Source: JACCXG01 sp963785755
Lineage (GTDB): Bacteria > Acidobacteriota > Vicinamibacteria > Vicinamibacterales > 2-12-FULL-66-21
Length of the DNA: 64,000 bases
NCBI GenBank assembly: GCA_963785755.1
Contig: CAWAXG010000039.1
Location: 248,001-312,000 of the forward strand
Reading direction: 5' to 3'
Part shown: positions 20,346 through 29,718 of the stretch, piece after piece
Layout of the letters: every line of letters starts with the position of its first letter
How positions within the stretch are numbered: position 1 is the stretch's first letter
Made by a program: the position numbers and the translations under genes
The notes under the pieces: model-generated
Databases searched by the model: none
What the model was told of the DNA's origin: nothing
The model's input: the letters and a program-made list of their open reading frames with translations, nothing else

Positions 20346-22054
20346 AAGCGCACTTTACCCCCGACGACTGTATAGCGGACCTGCGCTGAAGGGATCTCCG
20401 CCTCGGGAATGCTGAGAATGTCCTTGGACAGCACCACCATGTCCGCGTATTTCCCGACCTTCAACGATCCCCGCGACTCCTCTTCGAATGCCGCGAACGC
20501 GCCGTTGATGGTGTAGGTCTTCAGCGCATCGAGGCGGCTCAAGCGCTCGTTGGCGTAAAAGACCGAGCCGTCAGCGAGCGTGCGGGTGACCGTCGCGTAG
20601 TAGCTCGCGATCGGATCGACGTCCTCCACGGGAGCATCGGTGCCATTGGTCACGACCGCGCCGGACTGCATCAGCTTCTTCCAGACATAGGCGCCTTCTT
20701 CCGCCCGCCTGGCGCCCAGCCGCGCGATCACGTAGGGCGCGTCCGACGTGCAGTGCACGCCCTGCATGGACGCAATGACGCCGAGCCGGCCAAATCTGGG
20801 GATGTCCGCGGGATGCAGATGCTGCGCGTGCTCGATGCGCCAGCGCAGGCTCTTGCCATCGCGCCCTTTGAAGGCCGCCTCGAAGATATCGAGCGATTCC
20901 CGGTTCGCGCGGTCGCCGATGGCGTGGACGCACAGCTGGTAGCCGTGTTCGAGGGCCAGGCGCGCCGTCTCGCGAATCTCGTCGACCGGCGAAGTGTTAT
21001 GGCCCGTATCTCCGGCCTTGTCCGCGTACGGCTCGAGCAGCCAGGCGCCTCGAGGACCGAGCGCGCCATCGATGGATCGCTTGATTCCCCGGACGGTCAG
21101 GAAGCCGTCGCCATAGTCAATGGTCCGGTACCTGGCGAGGTTGGCGGCGAGCGCTTTGTTGTCGACCCGCAGCATCACCCACAGCCGATTCCCGATCTTC
21201 CCTTCGTCGATCATCTTCTTCATCAGATCGACATCGTCGAATCCTGAGCCGGCGTCCTGAAATGACGTGATGCCTTTCGAGACAACTTCTCGAGACGCGA
21301 GCTCGAGCACGCGGCGCGCGCGGGCGGCCGCTTCAGCCGGCGTCGCGGGCGGCTCGCCGCTGCCGCGGCGGATCAGCCGGGACGCCGTCTCGCGAAAGAG
21401 ACCCGTCGGGTTCCCCTTTTCGTCCTTGAGAATGTCGCCGCCGGATGGATTCGGCGTCGATGCCATGACGTCCGAGAGCTCCATGGCCTTGGCATTCGCA
21501 AACGTCGCGTGACCGCTCGCATGCGTCAGCAGGACGGGATTGTCGGGCGAGATACGGCTGAGGGAGTGATGCGTCGGAAAGCCCTCGACGGCGGGCGTGG
21601 GCTTGACGCTCCATTTCTCCTGATGCCAGCCCCGGCCGTAGATCCACTGACCGGGCTTCGCATTCTTCACGGCCTGCTCGACCATCGCGACGATTTCGTC
21701 CCAGCTCTTCACCTTCATCAGGTTCAGCTGCAGCTGCATCTGACCGACGCCGGTGAAGTGACCATGCCCTTCGACGAATCCTGGAATGACGAGCTGTCCC
21801 TGCAGATCGATCACCTGGGTGGCGGGACCGACGTAGCGTTTGATGTCGGCGGACGCGCCGATCGCCACGATCCGGCTGCCGCGCGAGGCTATGGCCTGCG
21901 CCTCGGCGGGCGTCTCGAGTGTCGCGACCTTGCCGTTGATGAGGACCAGATCGGCGGGCTGCTCCGGCCTGGCCTGCGGCAGGCGCGCAGCCAGGCCGAC
22001 GAGAGAGACCGTCGCAAGCGAGAGAGTGAGAACCCACGTCAGCCGGCGGATCAC
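20321..22054 (-). CDS. Exported YtcJ-like metal-dependent amidohydrolase
   Basis: The start chosen is the GTG at 22054, with GAGGAGG six bases upstream and a signal peptide (IRRLTWVLTLSLATVSLVGL); a longer open frame to 22351 is Arg-rich and overlaps the next gene. The protein has about 577 residues. It shows the amidohydrolase-3 pattern: metal-binding HGHF after FVEG, GRGWHQEKW, CVHAIGDRAN, EHAQHLHPADI and NGTDAPVEDVDP. YtcJ-type enzymes hydrolyse amide or formamide bonds; the substrate here is unknown. The C-terminal residues SQVASGK come from a heptamer repeat. It lies 32 bp after a second amidohydrolase gene, so the pair is probably one operon. Confidence 0.88.
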   Translation of the reverse strand: MIRRLTWVLTLSLATVSLVGLAARLPQARPEQPADLVLINGKVATLETPAEAQAIASRGSRIVAIGASADIKRYVGPATQVIDLQGQLVIPGFVEGHGHFTGVGQMQLQLNLMKVKSWDEIVAMVEQAVKNAKPGQWIYGRGWHQEKWSVKPTPAVEGFPTHHSLSRISPDNPVLLTHASGHATFANAKAMELSDVMASTPNPSGGDILKDEKGNPTGLFRETASRLIRRGSGEPPATPAEAAARARRVLELASREVVSKGITSFQDAGSGFDDVDLMKKMIDEGKIGNRLWVMLRVDNKALAANLARYRTIDYGDGFLTVRGIKRSIDGALGPRGAWLLEPYADKAGDTGHNTSPVDEIRETARLALEHGYQLCVHAIGDRANRESLDIFEAAFKGRDGKSLRWRIEHAQHLHPADIPRFGRLGVIASMQGVHCTSDAPYVIARLGARRAEEGAYVWKKLMQSGAVVTNGTDAPVEDVDPIASYYATVTRTLADGSVFYANERLSRLDALKTYTINGAFAAFEEESRGSLKVGKYADMVVLSKDILSIPEAEIPSAQVRYTVVGGKVRFSQVASGK

Positions 22055-22086
22055 GGAGCCCTCCTCGAGACGATCATCACGGCCAT

Positions 22087-22983
22087 TCAGGCAAAGAGCC
22101 GTTGGAAGTTTCCGGAGAAGATCTTCTGCTGCGCCTCGGCACCGACCCCGAGCCGATCGAGCGTCTGACGCTGTTCGTCGAAGATCTGCCGCTGCCACCC
22201 TCTCGGGAAGAACGACGAATCGGTGCCGAACAACAGCCGATCGGGGCCGAGGACCTCGAGGGCCTGCCGGAAGACGCCGTCGAGCGTCAGGCCGGGATGG
22301 TACCGGATCCATGAGTTGCTGCTCGAGGTGTCGAGGTAGATGTTGGGGCACTGATCGGCGGCCATCAACGCTTCGCGGAAGAGTCCCGCTCCGAAGTGCG
22401 GCACGATCACCGGAACCTTTGGAAACCGCGCCGCCACGGCAGCCAGGGCCAGCGGATCGCCCAGCCTCAGATCGAATGGCGACGGCAGACCGAGCTTCTT
22501 TCGGACGCCCACGGTCAGCACGCCGCAGTGGACGAACAGCACGGCGCCGCGTGAGGACGCGGCTTCGAAGATCGCCGTCACGCGTTCATCGCTCAACCGG
22601 TACTGGTGCATCGCCGGGAACAGGCACACCGTACGCAGCTTCCAGTCGCCGAGCGCGCGCGAGACACGCTCGGCCGCGTCGGCGGCGGCGGGATTCAACA
22701 TGAAGAACCCGACGAAGCGCGTGGGATGCCTCGCCACCGCGGTCGCGACGGATTCCTCATCGCCCGGAATGCTCGCGATCAGCGCGGCCCGATCGACGTG
22801 CTGACGATCGAGCTCGGCGACCCATCGATCGGCGAGCGCCTCGGAGGTGCCTGGCGCCTGCCAGCCGAGCAGACCCGCCACGGCGGTCGCATGGTCCCCT
22901 TCCGGCAGGTCACGCCGATCTTTGGTGAGGATCTCGAGGAACCTTGCAGAGAAAAAATGACAGTGGGAATCGCTTATCTGCAC
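22087..22983 (-). CDS. Amidohydrolase-2 family TIM-barrel hydrolase or decarboxylase
   Basis: The 298-residue cytosolic enzyme begins with DSHCHFF, supplying the first metal ligands. It has a His in FVHCG after strand 4 or 5, VPHFGAGL, and the late aspartate in LFGTDSSFFPRGW. This is the amidohydrolase-2 layout shared by ACMSD-like decarboxylases and lactone hydrolases; the reaction cannot be assigned. The GTG start at 22983 has a TAAAAT -10 box just 6 nt upstream, implying a leaderless mRNA. The exported amidohydrolase follows in the same direction. Confidence 0.86.
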   Translation of the reverse strand: MQISDSHCHFFSARFLEILTKDRRDLPEGDHATAVAGLLGWQAPGTSEALADRWVAELDRQHVDRAALIASIPGDEESVATAVARHPTRFVGFFMLNPAAADAAERVSRALGDWKLRTVCLFPAMHQYRLSDERVTAIFEAASSRGAVLFVHCGVLTVGVRKKLGLPSPFDLRLGDPLALAAVAARFPKVPVIVPHFGAGLFREALMAADQCPNIYLDTSSSNSWIRYHPGLTLDGVFRQALEVLGPDRLLFGTDSSFFPRGWQRQIFDEQRQTLDRLGVGAEAQQKIFSGNFQRLFA

Positions 22984-22989
22984 TTGATG

Positions 22990-22995
22990 ATTTTA
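22990..22995 (-). promoter_or_regulatory. -10 element (TAAAAT) for a leaderless amidohydrolase transcript
   Basis: On the minus strand TAAAAT is separated by 6 nt from the GTG start at 22983, with no room for a Shine-Dalgarno sequence. The -35 region is weak. Confidence 0.55.
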
Positions 22996-23036
22996 TAGCG
23001 GCTGCTGACTCCCGCCTACGAACCGCGCGGCGGACA

Positions 23037-23190
23037 TGTCAACTCCCAACCTCCAATTTCCAACTCCCAATGTTCAGCCGGTCGAGAGAGCGGGATCGAA
23101 GTCGCCGGAAGGAGCTGATCGGTACAACTTTCACCCCGATCGCTCGAGTCGTTTCCATTGGGAATTGGCAGTTGGGAGTTGGGAGTTGAC
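23037..23190. repeat. Inverted heptamer arms flanking a 78-bp centre
   Basis: The left arm has units CAACTCC, CAACCTC, CAATTTC, CAACTCC and CAATGTT (23041-23075). The right arm, about 23153-23190, has the complementary units GGGAATT, GGCAGTT, GGGAGTT and GGGAGTT. The two arms can pair into a long imperfect stem. The element fills most of the 207-bp spacer between the response regulator and the downstream amidohydrolase gene. It begins directly after the regulator stop codon. Confidence 0.85.
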
Positions 23191-23871
23191 CTAACCCGCG
23201 AATTTGTAGCCAAGCCCGTGGACCGTGAGAATGAACTGCGGGTGTCGGGGAGTCGGCTCGACCTTCTGCCGCAGCCACGCGACGTGCACGTCGACAGTAC
23301 GGGTGGACGGCATCGCGTTGTAGCCCCAGACCTCGTTGAGCAGCTCCTCGCGCGTCAGCGTCGCGCCGCGGTGCTCGATGAAGTAGCGCAGCAGCTGAAA
23401 TTCGCGGGCCGAGAGCTCGACCGGCTCGCCGTTGCGTGCGACCTCCGCGCGGCGGAAATCGATGCGGACGTCGCCGAATTGATAGCCGTCGGCGGGGTGG
23501 GGTGTGACCGGCGCCCGCCGCAGCTTGGCTTCGATCCGCGCCAGGAGCTCGACCATCTCGAATGGCTTCGTGACGTAGTCGTCCGCGCCGAGCTTCAGAC
23601 CGACGACCTTGTCGACTATCTGGCCACGCGCGGTCAGCATGATCACCGGCGTCTCGATGCCGCGGCGCCGCAGCTCGCGGATGACGTCGAAGCCGTTCAT
23701 CGACGGCAGCATCACGTCGAGCAGCACGAGATCGAACCCCTCGGTCGTGGCGCGTTCGAGCGCGCTCTCACCGTCGCCGCTCGTCTCGATCGCATAGCCT
23801 TCCCGCGCCAGGCGGTCGCTCAGGGTGAGCACGAGGCCCGGTTCGTCCTCGACGAGCAGGATCCGTTTCAC
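23191..23871 (-). CDS. OmpR/PhoB-family response regulator
   Basis: The 226-residue regulator has a receiver domain (acidic pair in LLVEDEP, phosphoacceptor Asp52 in LVLLDVMLPSMNG, switch Thr80, Lys102 in VTKPF) and a C-terminal OmpR-type winged helix at about 130-225 (LSAREFQLLRYFIEHRG, TVDVHVAWLRQKVE, TVHGLGYKF). Its start overlaps the end of the histidine kinase gene by four bases (ATGA), so the two are translationally coupled and form a cognate pair. Likely targets are the divergent secreted protein and TonB receptor genes, by position only. Confidence 0.95.
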   Translation of the reverse strand: MKRILLVEDEPGLVLTLSDRLAREGYAIETSGDGESALERATTEGFDLVLLDVMLPSMNGFDVIRELRRRGIETPVIMLTARGQIVDKVVGLKLGADDYVTKPFEMVELLARIEAKLRRAPVTPHPADGYQFGDVRIDFRRAEVARNGEPVELSAREFQLLRYFIEHRGATLTREELLNEVWGYNAMPSTRTVDVHVAWLRQKVEPTPRHPQFILTVHGLGYKFAG

Positions 23872-25847
23872 GTGTATCGCGGAGCTTCCGCCGCCCGCGG
23901 GTCGGCGCCGGGGACCGGTTCGGGGCCAGCGGCCGGCAGGTGCACGGTGAACTCGCTGCCCTCGCCGGGCGCGCTCTTCACCACGACGCGTCCACCATGG
24001 GCCTCGACGATCCGATGGACGAGACTGAGCCCGAGGCCGGCGCCCTGTATCTGAGCCGCGACCACGTCAGCGGCGCGATAGAACGGCTCGAAGATCCGGC
24101 TCTGCTCCGCCGCCGCGATGCCGCGGCCGCGATCGGCAATCGCGATCAGCACGTCGCCGGCCGAGACGCGCGCGCTGATCCCGATCCAGCGGCCTTCGTC
24201 GCCATACTTGATGGCGTTGCCGATCAGATTCTGGAACACGCGGCGCAGCGCGGGCTCGTCGCCGGCGACCGCCGGCAGGTCCCGCGGAATCGTCACGTCA
24301 ACCACCATGCGCGCCCCCTCGATCAACGCGGCAGACGACGAGAGCACGCCGTGCAGCAGGGTGGAGACGTCGACCGGCCGCGGCTCGAAGCGGCGCTGGC
24401 CGGATTGAATGCCCGCGAACTCGAGGATCTGTTCGACCATCTCCGACAGGCGCCGCCCCTCGCTGCGCACGAGCTCACCGTACGTCTTGATCTGACCGGC
24501 GTCGGCGACCACGCCGTCCGCGAGGTTGTCCCCCGCGGACCGGATGACGGCGAGCGGCGTCCTGAGCTCGTGTGAGACCGCGGCGACGAACTCCATCTGC
24601 TGCCGCGCGACTTCCTGCGCGCGGCGGGCGGACAGCACGAGCAACGTCATGCTGGCGCCGAGCACGAGCAGGATGCTCGAGCTGACCAGAAGATTGCGCC
24701 GCCGCGTGCTGTTGACCGCGGCTTCGAGAGAACCGGACGGATGCTTGACGAGCAGACGCCATCGCGGCTGGCTGACCCCGGATCTCGCAAGGCCGCTGGC
24801 GATCGAGGTCACGAGCCGGCCATGAACCGGTGCGGTCTGATCGGTCACGATGGTCAATGGTCTGGTGTCGCGCCACACGAACTGCCTCGTGTCCTGCGGC
24901 AGCTTGTCCGATTCACCGGGCATACGCGTCACCGTCGTTATCGTGTGGCCCTGCTGCGGGCCCGGGACGGCCATGGTGAAGCGCTTCACGTCGGCCGCCA
25001 TCTGCGCAAACTCCTGCGTCCGCACCTGAAACAGATCGGCTGTCGCGTCGACTGTGGCATCCGGCGCCGGGCTGAAGCCCTCCACGGAGTGATAAACCGG
25101 GCCCCGTCCGGCCGCACTGACGACCGCGACCTGATAGTCGACGCCGTCGCCGATGCCGCGCAGGTGCTGCTGCGCGAGCGACGGCAGCACCTCCTGCCGC
25201 AGGTAGTCGCCATCGAGCGCGAGCACGGTGTAGGAGAGCCGCGGGTTGAACCGCGTGGCGGGCGATCCGTCCGCGGACCCTAACAGCATGAGCGGCATCG
25301 GGACGACGAGCGCCGGGACTTCTTCCCACAGCGGACTCATCATGATGCGCAGGACGAAGGTGCCGGGCTCCTGCCGCGGCTCACCAGCCGGCGCCTGGTC
25401 GTGGACCGTCATCTGCTTGCGCAGCTCACCAAGGCCCTCCGGCCACTCGGCTGGCTCGATGACGCGCGTGGACGGATTGAACCGACGCAGCCGCGAGGTG
25501 CCATCAGTCTCTCGCGCGGCGATGAAGTACTCCTTGATCAGCCTGGGGAAGCGCGAGGCGGCCTGCCATCGATCGTAGCGGACGGCAAAGCGGCTGCTTA
25601 GATCGTCTGCCGGTCCCGAGACGTCGAGCATCGGCTCGACCTGGAACAGCATGTAAGCGAGCGTGAGCTCTTTGTCGAAATCAGAGGCAAACGCCGCCGT
25701 CCTGGAGTTGAGCGTAGACCTCCGGCTCTCACGCTCCGCCGCGGTGATGCGACCGAGCCACTGGTATTGCAGCGTCGCCAGCAGCGCCATCAGCCCGACA
25801 AGAGCGGCCGCGACCACGAACAACGGCGGCCGGAAACGACCTCGCAC
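23868..25847 (-). CDS. Membrane sensor histidine kinase
   Basis: The 659-residue kinase starts with GTG at 25847. It has a first membrane helix at about 9-27, a long periplasmic sensor region of roughly 340 residues with no domain I can name, and a second helix near 385-405 (LLVSSSILLVLGASMTLLVL). The HisKA dimerisation domain has phosphoacceptor His426 (AAVSHELRTPLAVI), and the ATPase domain has the N box (FQNLIGNAIKYG), ADRGRGI, and GAGLGLSLVHRIVEAHGG. A -10 box TAGACT lies 6 nt before the start codon, implying a leaderless mRNA. It pairs with the overlapping response regulator. Confidence 0.95.
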   Translation of the reverse strand: MRGRFRPPLFVVAAALVGLMALLATLQYQWLGRITAAERESRRSTLNSRTAAFASDFDKELTLAYMLFQVEPMLDVSGPADDLSSRFAVRYDRWQAASRFPRLIKEYFIAARETDGTSRLRRFNPSTRVIEPAEWPEGLGELRKQMTVHDQAPAGEPRQEPGTFVLRIMMSPLWEEVPALVVPMPLMLLGSADGSPATRFNPRLSYTVLALDGDYLRQEVLPSLAQQHLRGIGDGVDYQVAVVSAAGRGPVYHSVEGFSPAPDATVDATADLFQVRTQEFAQMAADVKRFTMAVPGPQQGHTITTVTRMPGESDKLPQDTRQFVWRDTRPLTIVTDQTAPVHGRLVTSIASGLARSGVSQPRWRLLVKHPSGSLEAAVNSTRRRNLLVSSSILLVLGASMTLLVLSARRAQEVARQQMEFVAAVSHELRTPLAVIRSAGDNLADGVVADAGQIKTYGELVRSEGRRLSEMVEQILEFAGIQSGQRRFEPRPVDVSTLLHGVLSSSAALIEGARMVVDVTIPRDLPAVAGDEPALRRVFQNLIGNAIKYGDEGRWIGISARVSAGDVLIAIADRGRGIAAAEQSRIFEPFYRAADVVAAQIQGAGLGLSLVHRIVEAHGGRVVVKSAPGEGSEFTVHLPAAGPEPVPGADPRAAEAPRYT

Positions 25848-25853
25848 GCGTCG

Positions 25854-25859
25854 AGTCTA
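25854..25859 (-). promoter_or_regulatory. -10 element (TAGACT) for a leaderless kinase-regulator transcript
   Basis: TAGACT on the minus strand is 6 nt from the GTG at 25847. The remaining part of the 192-bp divergent spacer (25860-26039) contains no clear inverted repeat that I can assign to the response regulator. Confidence 0.5.
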
Positions 25860-26039
25860 GCACGCGATTTCGGGCGTAAATACGGGCCTCTCCTCAGCTT
25901 TTACATCCTTAACCATTTCTTTGCCCCGGCTTAACGACTCGCGTCATCCGAGCCGCCATCATGGTGCGTCTACTTCCGCACGGTCGTAGGTTACGGCCGG
26001 CGTCGCGTCGACCAACTCATCGTCACGAGGTTTCTGCAC

Positions 26040-27020
26040 ATGCGAATTCGAACCCTGCTCGCCGCCATCGTCGTGCTCGCGCTCGGGGCAGCGGGCGCCG
26101 CATCGCCTGCCGAGGACAGCAAAGCGACGGAAGCGCTGGCCGCCGCCCGAAAGGCAATTGGCGGCAAGAAGCTCGACGCGCTGAAAACGCTCAGCGTCGA
26201 GGCGTCGCTGCAGCGGAATGTCAACAACATGCAGCTCGCATCCGAGGTCGAAATCCTGCTCGACCTTCCGGACAAGTACGTCCGCTCCGACGCATCGAGC
26301 GGCGGAATGATGACGACGTCGATGGCGATGGGCTTCAACGGCGAGAAGCCAATCCGTCCCGCTAACGCCGTGCCGATGGCTGGCGGCGCCATGGTGATCC
26401 GGATGGGGCCGGGCGGCCCGATGACGCCAGCCGAAAAGCTCACTCCTGAGGAGCAGGAGAAGGCAGACAAACAGATGGTCCGCGGGTCGCGCGCTGAGAT
26501 CTCGCGGTTGATGCTCGGGTGGTTCGCGATGGCGCATCCCGCGCTGGCCGTCGAATACACCTATGCCGGCGAAGCGGAGTCTCCCGACGGCAAGGCGCAC
26601 GTCGTCGACGCAAAGAGCGCCGACGGCTTCAGCGCGCGGCTCTTCATCGATCAGGAGACGAAGCTGCCGCTGATGGTGACCTACCAGGGCCCACAGCCTC
26701 GCATGATCACGCAGCGAGGACCGGTACCCGGCGCCGCGGCGCCTCAGCACGGCGGCGGCCAGCAGGCCGCCCGTCGCGAGATGACCGACGAGGAGCGTCA
26801 GAAGATGCGCGCCGAAGCGGAAAAGCAGCTCAAGGAACTTCAGAGCCAGCCGCCGCAGCTGGTGGACTACTCCCTCTACTTCGAGGACTGGCGTGAGGTC
26901 GACGGCGTGAAGTTCCCGTTCAGGATCCGCCGGGCGATGAGCGGCGCGACCAACGAGGAATGGACCATCAACAAGGTGAAGGTCAATCCGAAGATCGACG
27001 CCAAGAAGTTCGAAGGCTGA
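26040..27020 (+). CDS. Secreted Met-rich protein, possibly lipoprotein-carrier-like
   Basis: The 326-residue exported protein has a signal peptide (MRIRTLLAAIVVLALGAAGA) followed by EDSKATEALAAARKAIGG. The body looks like a beta-rich LolA/DUF4292-type outer-membrane carrier fold: EASLQRNVNNMQLASEVEIL, DLPDKYVRSD, a final DYSLYFEDWREVDGVKFP and EEWTINKVKVN. Between these are Met/Gly/Pro-rich stretches (about residues 85-145) and a charged helix (TDEERQKMRAEAEKQLKELQ). It is followed by the TonB receptor 17 bp later, so the two are co-transcribed and divergent from the two-component system. I infer an envelope role; the ligand is unknown. Confidence 0.75.
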   Translation: MRIRTLLAAIVVLALGAAGAASPAEDSKATEALAAARKAIGGKKLDALKTLSVEASLQRNVNNMQLASEVEILLDLPDKYVRSDASSGGMMTTSMAMGFNGEKPIRPANAVPMAGGAMVIRMGPGGPMTPAEKLTPEEQEKADKQMVRGSRAEISRLMLGWFAMAHPALAVEYTYAGEAESPDGKAHVVDAKSADGFSARLFIDQETKLPLMVTYQGPQPRMITQRGPVPGAAAPQHGGGQQAARREMTDEERQKMRAEAEKQLKELQSQPPQLVDYSLYFEDWREVDGVKFPFRIRRAMSGATNEEWTINKVKVNPKIDAKKFEG

Positions 27021-27037
27021 AGGGAGCGGTAGTCAAC

Positions 27038-29701
27038 GTGATCGGTACGCGGGTGCTCTTTCGTGTCGTGGCCGCGGCGCTGGTGCTGGTGCTGCCGCAG
27101 GCAGCCGCCGCGCAGGCGCGGCGCCAGACCGCATCGCTGCAGGTGGTCGTGAAGGACCCCAGCGGCGCGGTCATTCCCGGTGCGGCCGTCCAGATCAAGG
27201 GGGCCGAGCCCGCCACCGAGGCGATCGTTCGCGGCGACGTGCTGTCGGACGGGCAGGGAGTCGCGTCGACCTCCGAGCTGCCGCCGGGCCGGTACTCGAT
27301 CGAGGTCAGCTTCCCCGGCTTCGAGACGGCCGTCGTCGCTGAGTACCGCGTCCGCCCCGGAACCAACCGGCGCGACGTGCCGCTGGCGATCAAGAAGCTC
27401 GACGAGAGCGTCGCCGTCGGCCGCGATCCGGCGACGAGCGCGTCCGATCCCAACAGCGATCGGTTCAGCAACGTCCTCACGAAGGAACAGATCGACGCGC
27501 TGCCCGACGATCCCGACGAGATGGAGAAGGTGCTCAAGGAAATGGCCGGGCCCGGCGGCACGATCCGGGTCGACGGCTTCCGCGGCGGCAAGCTGCCACC
27601 GAAGTCGCAGATCCGGTCGATCCGGTTCGCGAGCGGCATGTTCGCGGCCGAGAACCACGGCGGCGGCATGACGTTCGTTGACATTCATACTCAGGCGGGC
27701 GTCGGTCCGATCCGCGGCGGCGTCGACTTCCTGTTTCGCGACGACGCGTTGAACGCGCGGAATGCATTTCAACAGGTGAAGGGGCCCGAGCAGACGCAGC
27801 AGGGGATGTTCAACCTCGCCGGTACGCTGCTGCGGGATCGGACGTCGTTCGCGCTGTCCATCGGTGGCGCATCGATCTACGACTCGGCGAACATCTTCGC
27901 CGCGACGGTGGATGGGACGCGAAGCGCGCCGATCAAGAGGCCGACCGATCGCATCAACTTCAACGGCCGGCTCGATCACAACCTGACGAAGTCGCACACG
28001 CTGCGCGCGATGTTCCAGCAGAACGGCAGCGACCAGCGGAACCTCGGCGTCGGCGCCTACGATCTTCCCGGCCGCGCCTACGAACGAACGGCCACCGACA
28101 GCACGCTGCGGCTGGCGGAGAGCGGGTCGTGGGGCCGCACCTCGTTCGGCGAGATGCGGCTGCAGGTCCGCTGGTCGGAAACCACGTCATCGTCGGCAAT
28201 CGAAGCCCCGACCGTGCAGGTGCTGGACGCCTTCACGTCGGGCGGGGCACAGCAGGCCGGCGGCCGTCGCAGCACCGAGCTCGAATGGGCGACAAACATC
28301 GACATCGCGCGGGGCCGGCATGCGATGAAGTTCGGCGCGCTCGTCGAGGGAGGGGTCTACGACAGCGACAACCGGACCAACTACCTGGGCACGTTCACCT
28401 TCGCGAGCCTGAGCGACTACGATGCCGGACTGCCGTCGAAGTTCTCACGGCGGAGCGGCGATCCGCTGGTGGAGTACTCGCACTGGCAGGCCGGCCTCTT
28501 CTTTCAGGACGATTGGCGCGCGCGGAAGAATCTCACGCTCAGCGCCGGCCTGCGCCAGGAGTTCCAGACCCACCTCGGTGACGCGGCGAACCTCGCGCCG
28601 CGAGCCGGTCTGACCTGGTCGCCCTTCAAGAACGGGAAGACGACGGTGCGCCTGGGTGGCGGCATCTTCTACGACTGGCTCGAAGCCGACGTCTACGAGC
28701 AGGTCCTCCGTGTCGACGGCGTCCGTCAGCAGGATCGCATCGTCATGGACCCGGGCTATCCGAATCCGTTCAGCGGCGGATCGTCCGAAGTCCTGCCGAC
28801 CAGCAAGTACCTGCTCGCTGAGTCGCTGGTGATGCCGACACGCAACATGGTCAACCTCGGGATCATGCAGCAGATCTCGCCGACCGTCGGCGTGAACGTC
28901 AACCTCACGCACATCCAGGGCAGCAACCGGCTGCGGGGACGAAACATCAACGCGCCGATCGATGGCCTGAGGCCGGACCCGGCCTTCGGCAACGTCACGC
29001 AGGTCGAATCAACGGCGCGGATGGAAAACAATCAGGTCAGCGTCGGGCTCAACATGAACTTCCCGGCGCGGCGGATGTTCATCTTCGCGAACTACGCGCT
29101 GATCGATCAGCAGAACGACGCCGACGGTCCCTACAGCCTGCCGGCCGACAGCTACGACCTCGCCGCGGAATGGGGTCCGGCCGCGGGGATGCCCCGCCAC
29201 ATCGCCAGCGCGATCGTGAACCTGCCGCTCCCCGCCGGATTCAGGCTCGGCGTGACGACCACGGCGAGATCCGGCACGCGCTACAACGTCACGACCGGAC
29301 GCGATGACAACGGGGACACCGTGTTCAACGATCGCCCCGCCGGCGTCGGCCGCAACAGCGCGCTCACAAAGGGCATGTGGGACGTCGCCGCCCGCTTGAG
29401 TTACGCGTTCGGATTCGGCGAGCGCCAGGCGACCGCCGCCGGTCCCGGCGGCCCGACGGTGATCGTCCAGCGCGTCGGTCCCGGTGGGCCCGGCGGCGCC
29501 GGCGATCTGCTCGGCGGCATGATGGGCGGCGGCGCCGAGAACAAACGCATCCGCATCGAGCTGTATGTCTCGGCGCTGAACCTCTTCAACACCGTGAACC
29601 CGACCGGCTACTCGGGCGTGATGACCTCGCCGTTCTTCGGCCAGCCGACAGCCGCAATGCCGGCCCGCAGACTCGACATCGGCATGCGCGTCGGGTTCTA
29701 G
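27038..29701 (+). CDS. TonB-dependent outer-membrane receptor with N-terminal carboxypeptidase-regulatory-like domain
   Basis: The start chosen is the GTG at 27038, opening a signal peptide (VLFRVVAAALVLVLPQAAAA); a longer frame inside the upstream gene lacks one. The protein has about 887 residues. After the signal comes a beta-sandwich (LQVVVKDPSGAVIPGAAVQI, GRYSIEVSFPGFE), then a plug-like region (IRVDGFRGGKLPPKSQIRSI, MFAAENHGGGMTFVDI) and a long beta-barrel with many FLF/aromatic strands. A Gly/Met loop (LLGGMMGGGAENK) lies near the C-terminus, which ends in the expected RRLDIGMRVGF. These proteins import large or scarce nutrients in Acidobacteriota and Bacteroidota. It is co-transcribed with the secreted protein upstream. 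Confidence 0.9.
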   Translation: MIGTRVLFRVVAAALVLVLPQAAAAQARRQTASLQVVVKDPSGAVIPGAAVQIKGAEPATEAIVRGDVLSDGQGVASTSELPPGRYSIEVSFPGFETAVVAEYRVRPGTNRRDVPLAIKKLDESVAVGRDPATSASDPNSDRFSNVLTKEQIDALPDDPDEMEKVLKEMAGPGGTIRVDGFRGGKLPPKSQIRSIRFASGMFAAENHGGGMTFVDIHTQAGVGPIRGGVDFLFRDDALNARNAFQQVKGPEQTQQGMFNLAGTLLRDRTSFALSIGGASIYDSANIFAATVDGTRSAPIKRPTDRINFNGRLDHNLTKSHTLRAMFQQNGSDQRNLGVGAYDLPGRAYERTATDSTLRLAESGSWGRTSFGEMRLQVRWSETTSSSAIEAPTVQVLDAFTSGGAQQAGGRRSTELEWATNIDIARGRHAMKFGALVEGGVYDSDNRTNYLGTFTFASLSDYDAGLPSKFSRRSGDPLVEYSHWQAGLFFQDDWRARKNLTLSAGLRQEFQTHLGDAANLAPRAGLTWSPFKNGKTTVRLGGGIFYDWLEADVYEQVLRVDGVRQQDRIVMDPGYPNPFSGGSSEVLPTSKYLLAESLVMPTRNMVNLGIMQQISPTVGVNVNLTHIQGSNRLRGRNINAPIDGLRPDPAFGNVTQVESTARMENNQVSVGLNMNFPARRMFIFANYALIDQQNDADGPYSLPADSYDLAAEWGPAAGMPRHIASAIVNLPLPAGFRLGVTTTARSGTRYNVTTGRDDNGDTVFNDRPAGVGRNSALTKGMWDVAARLSYAFGFGERQATAAGPGGPTVIVQRVGPGGPGGAGDLLGGMMGGGAENKRIRIELYVSALNLFNTVNPTGYSGVMTSPFFGQPTAAMPARRLDIGMRVGF

Positions 29702-29718
29702 AGCAGACACGATTTGTC

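Noticed and set aside
20321..22351. Start of the YtcJ-like amidohydrolase at 22351
   Set aside because: The extra N-terminal region is Arg/Pro-rich, overlaps the upstream amidohydrolase gene, and lacks the signal peptide that begins after the well-placed GAGGAGG and GTG at 22054.
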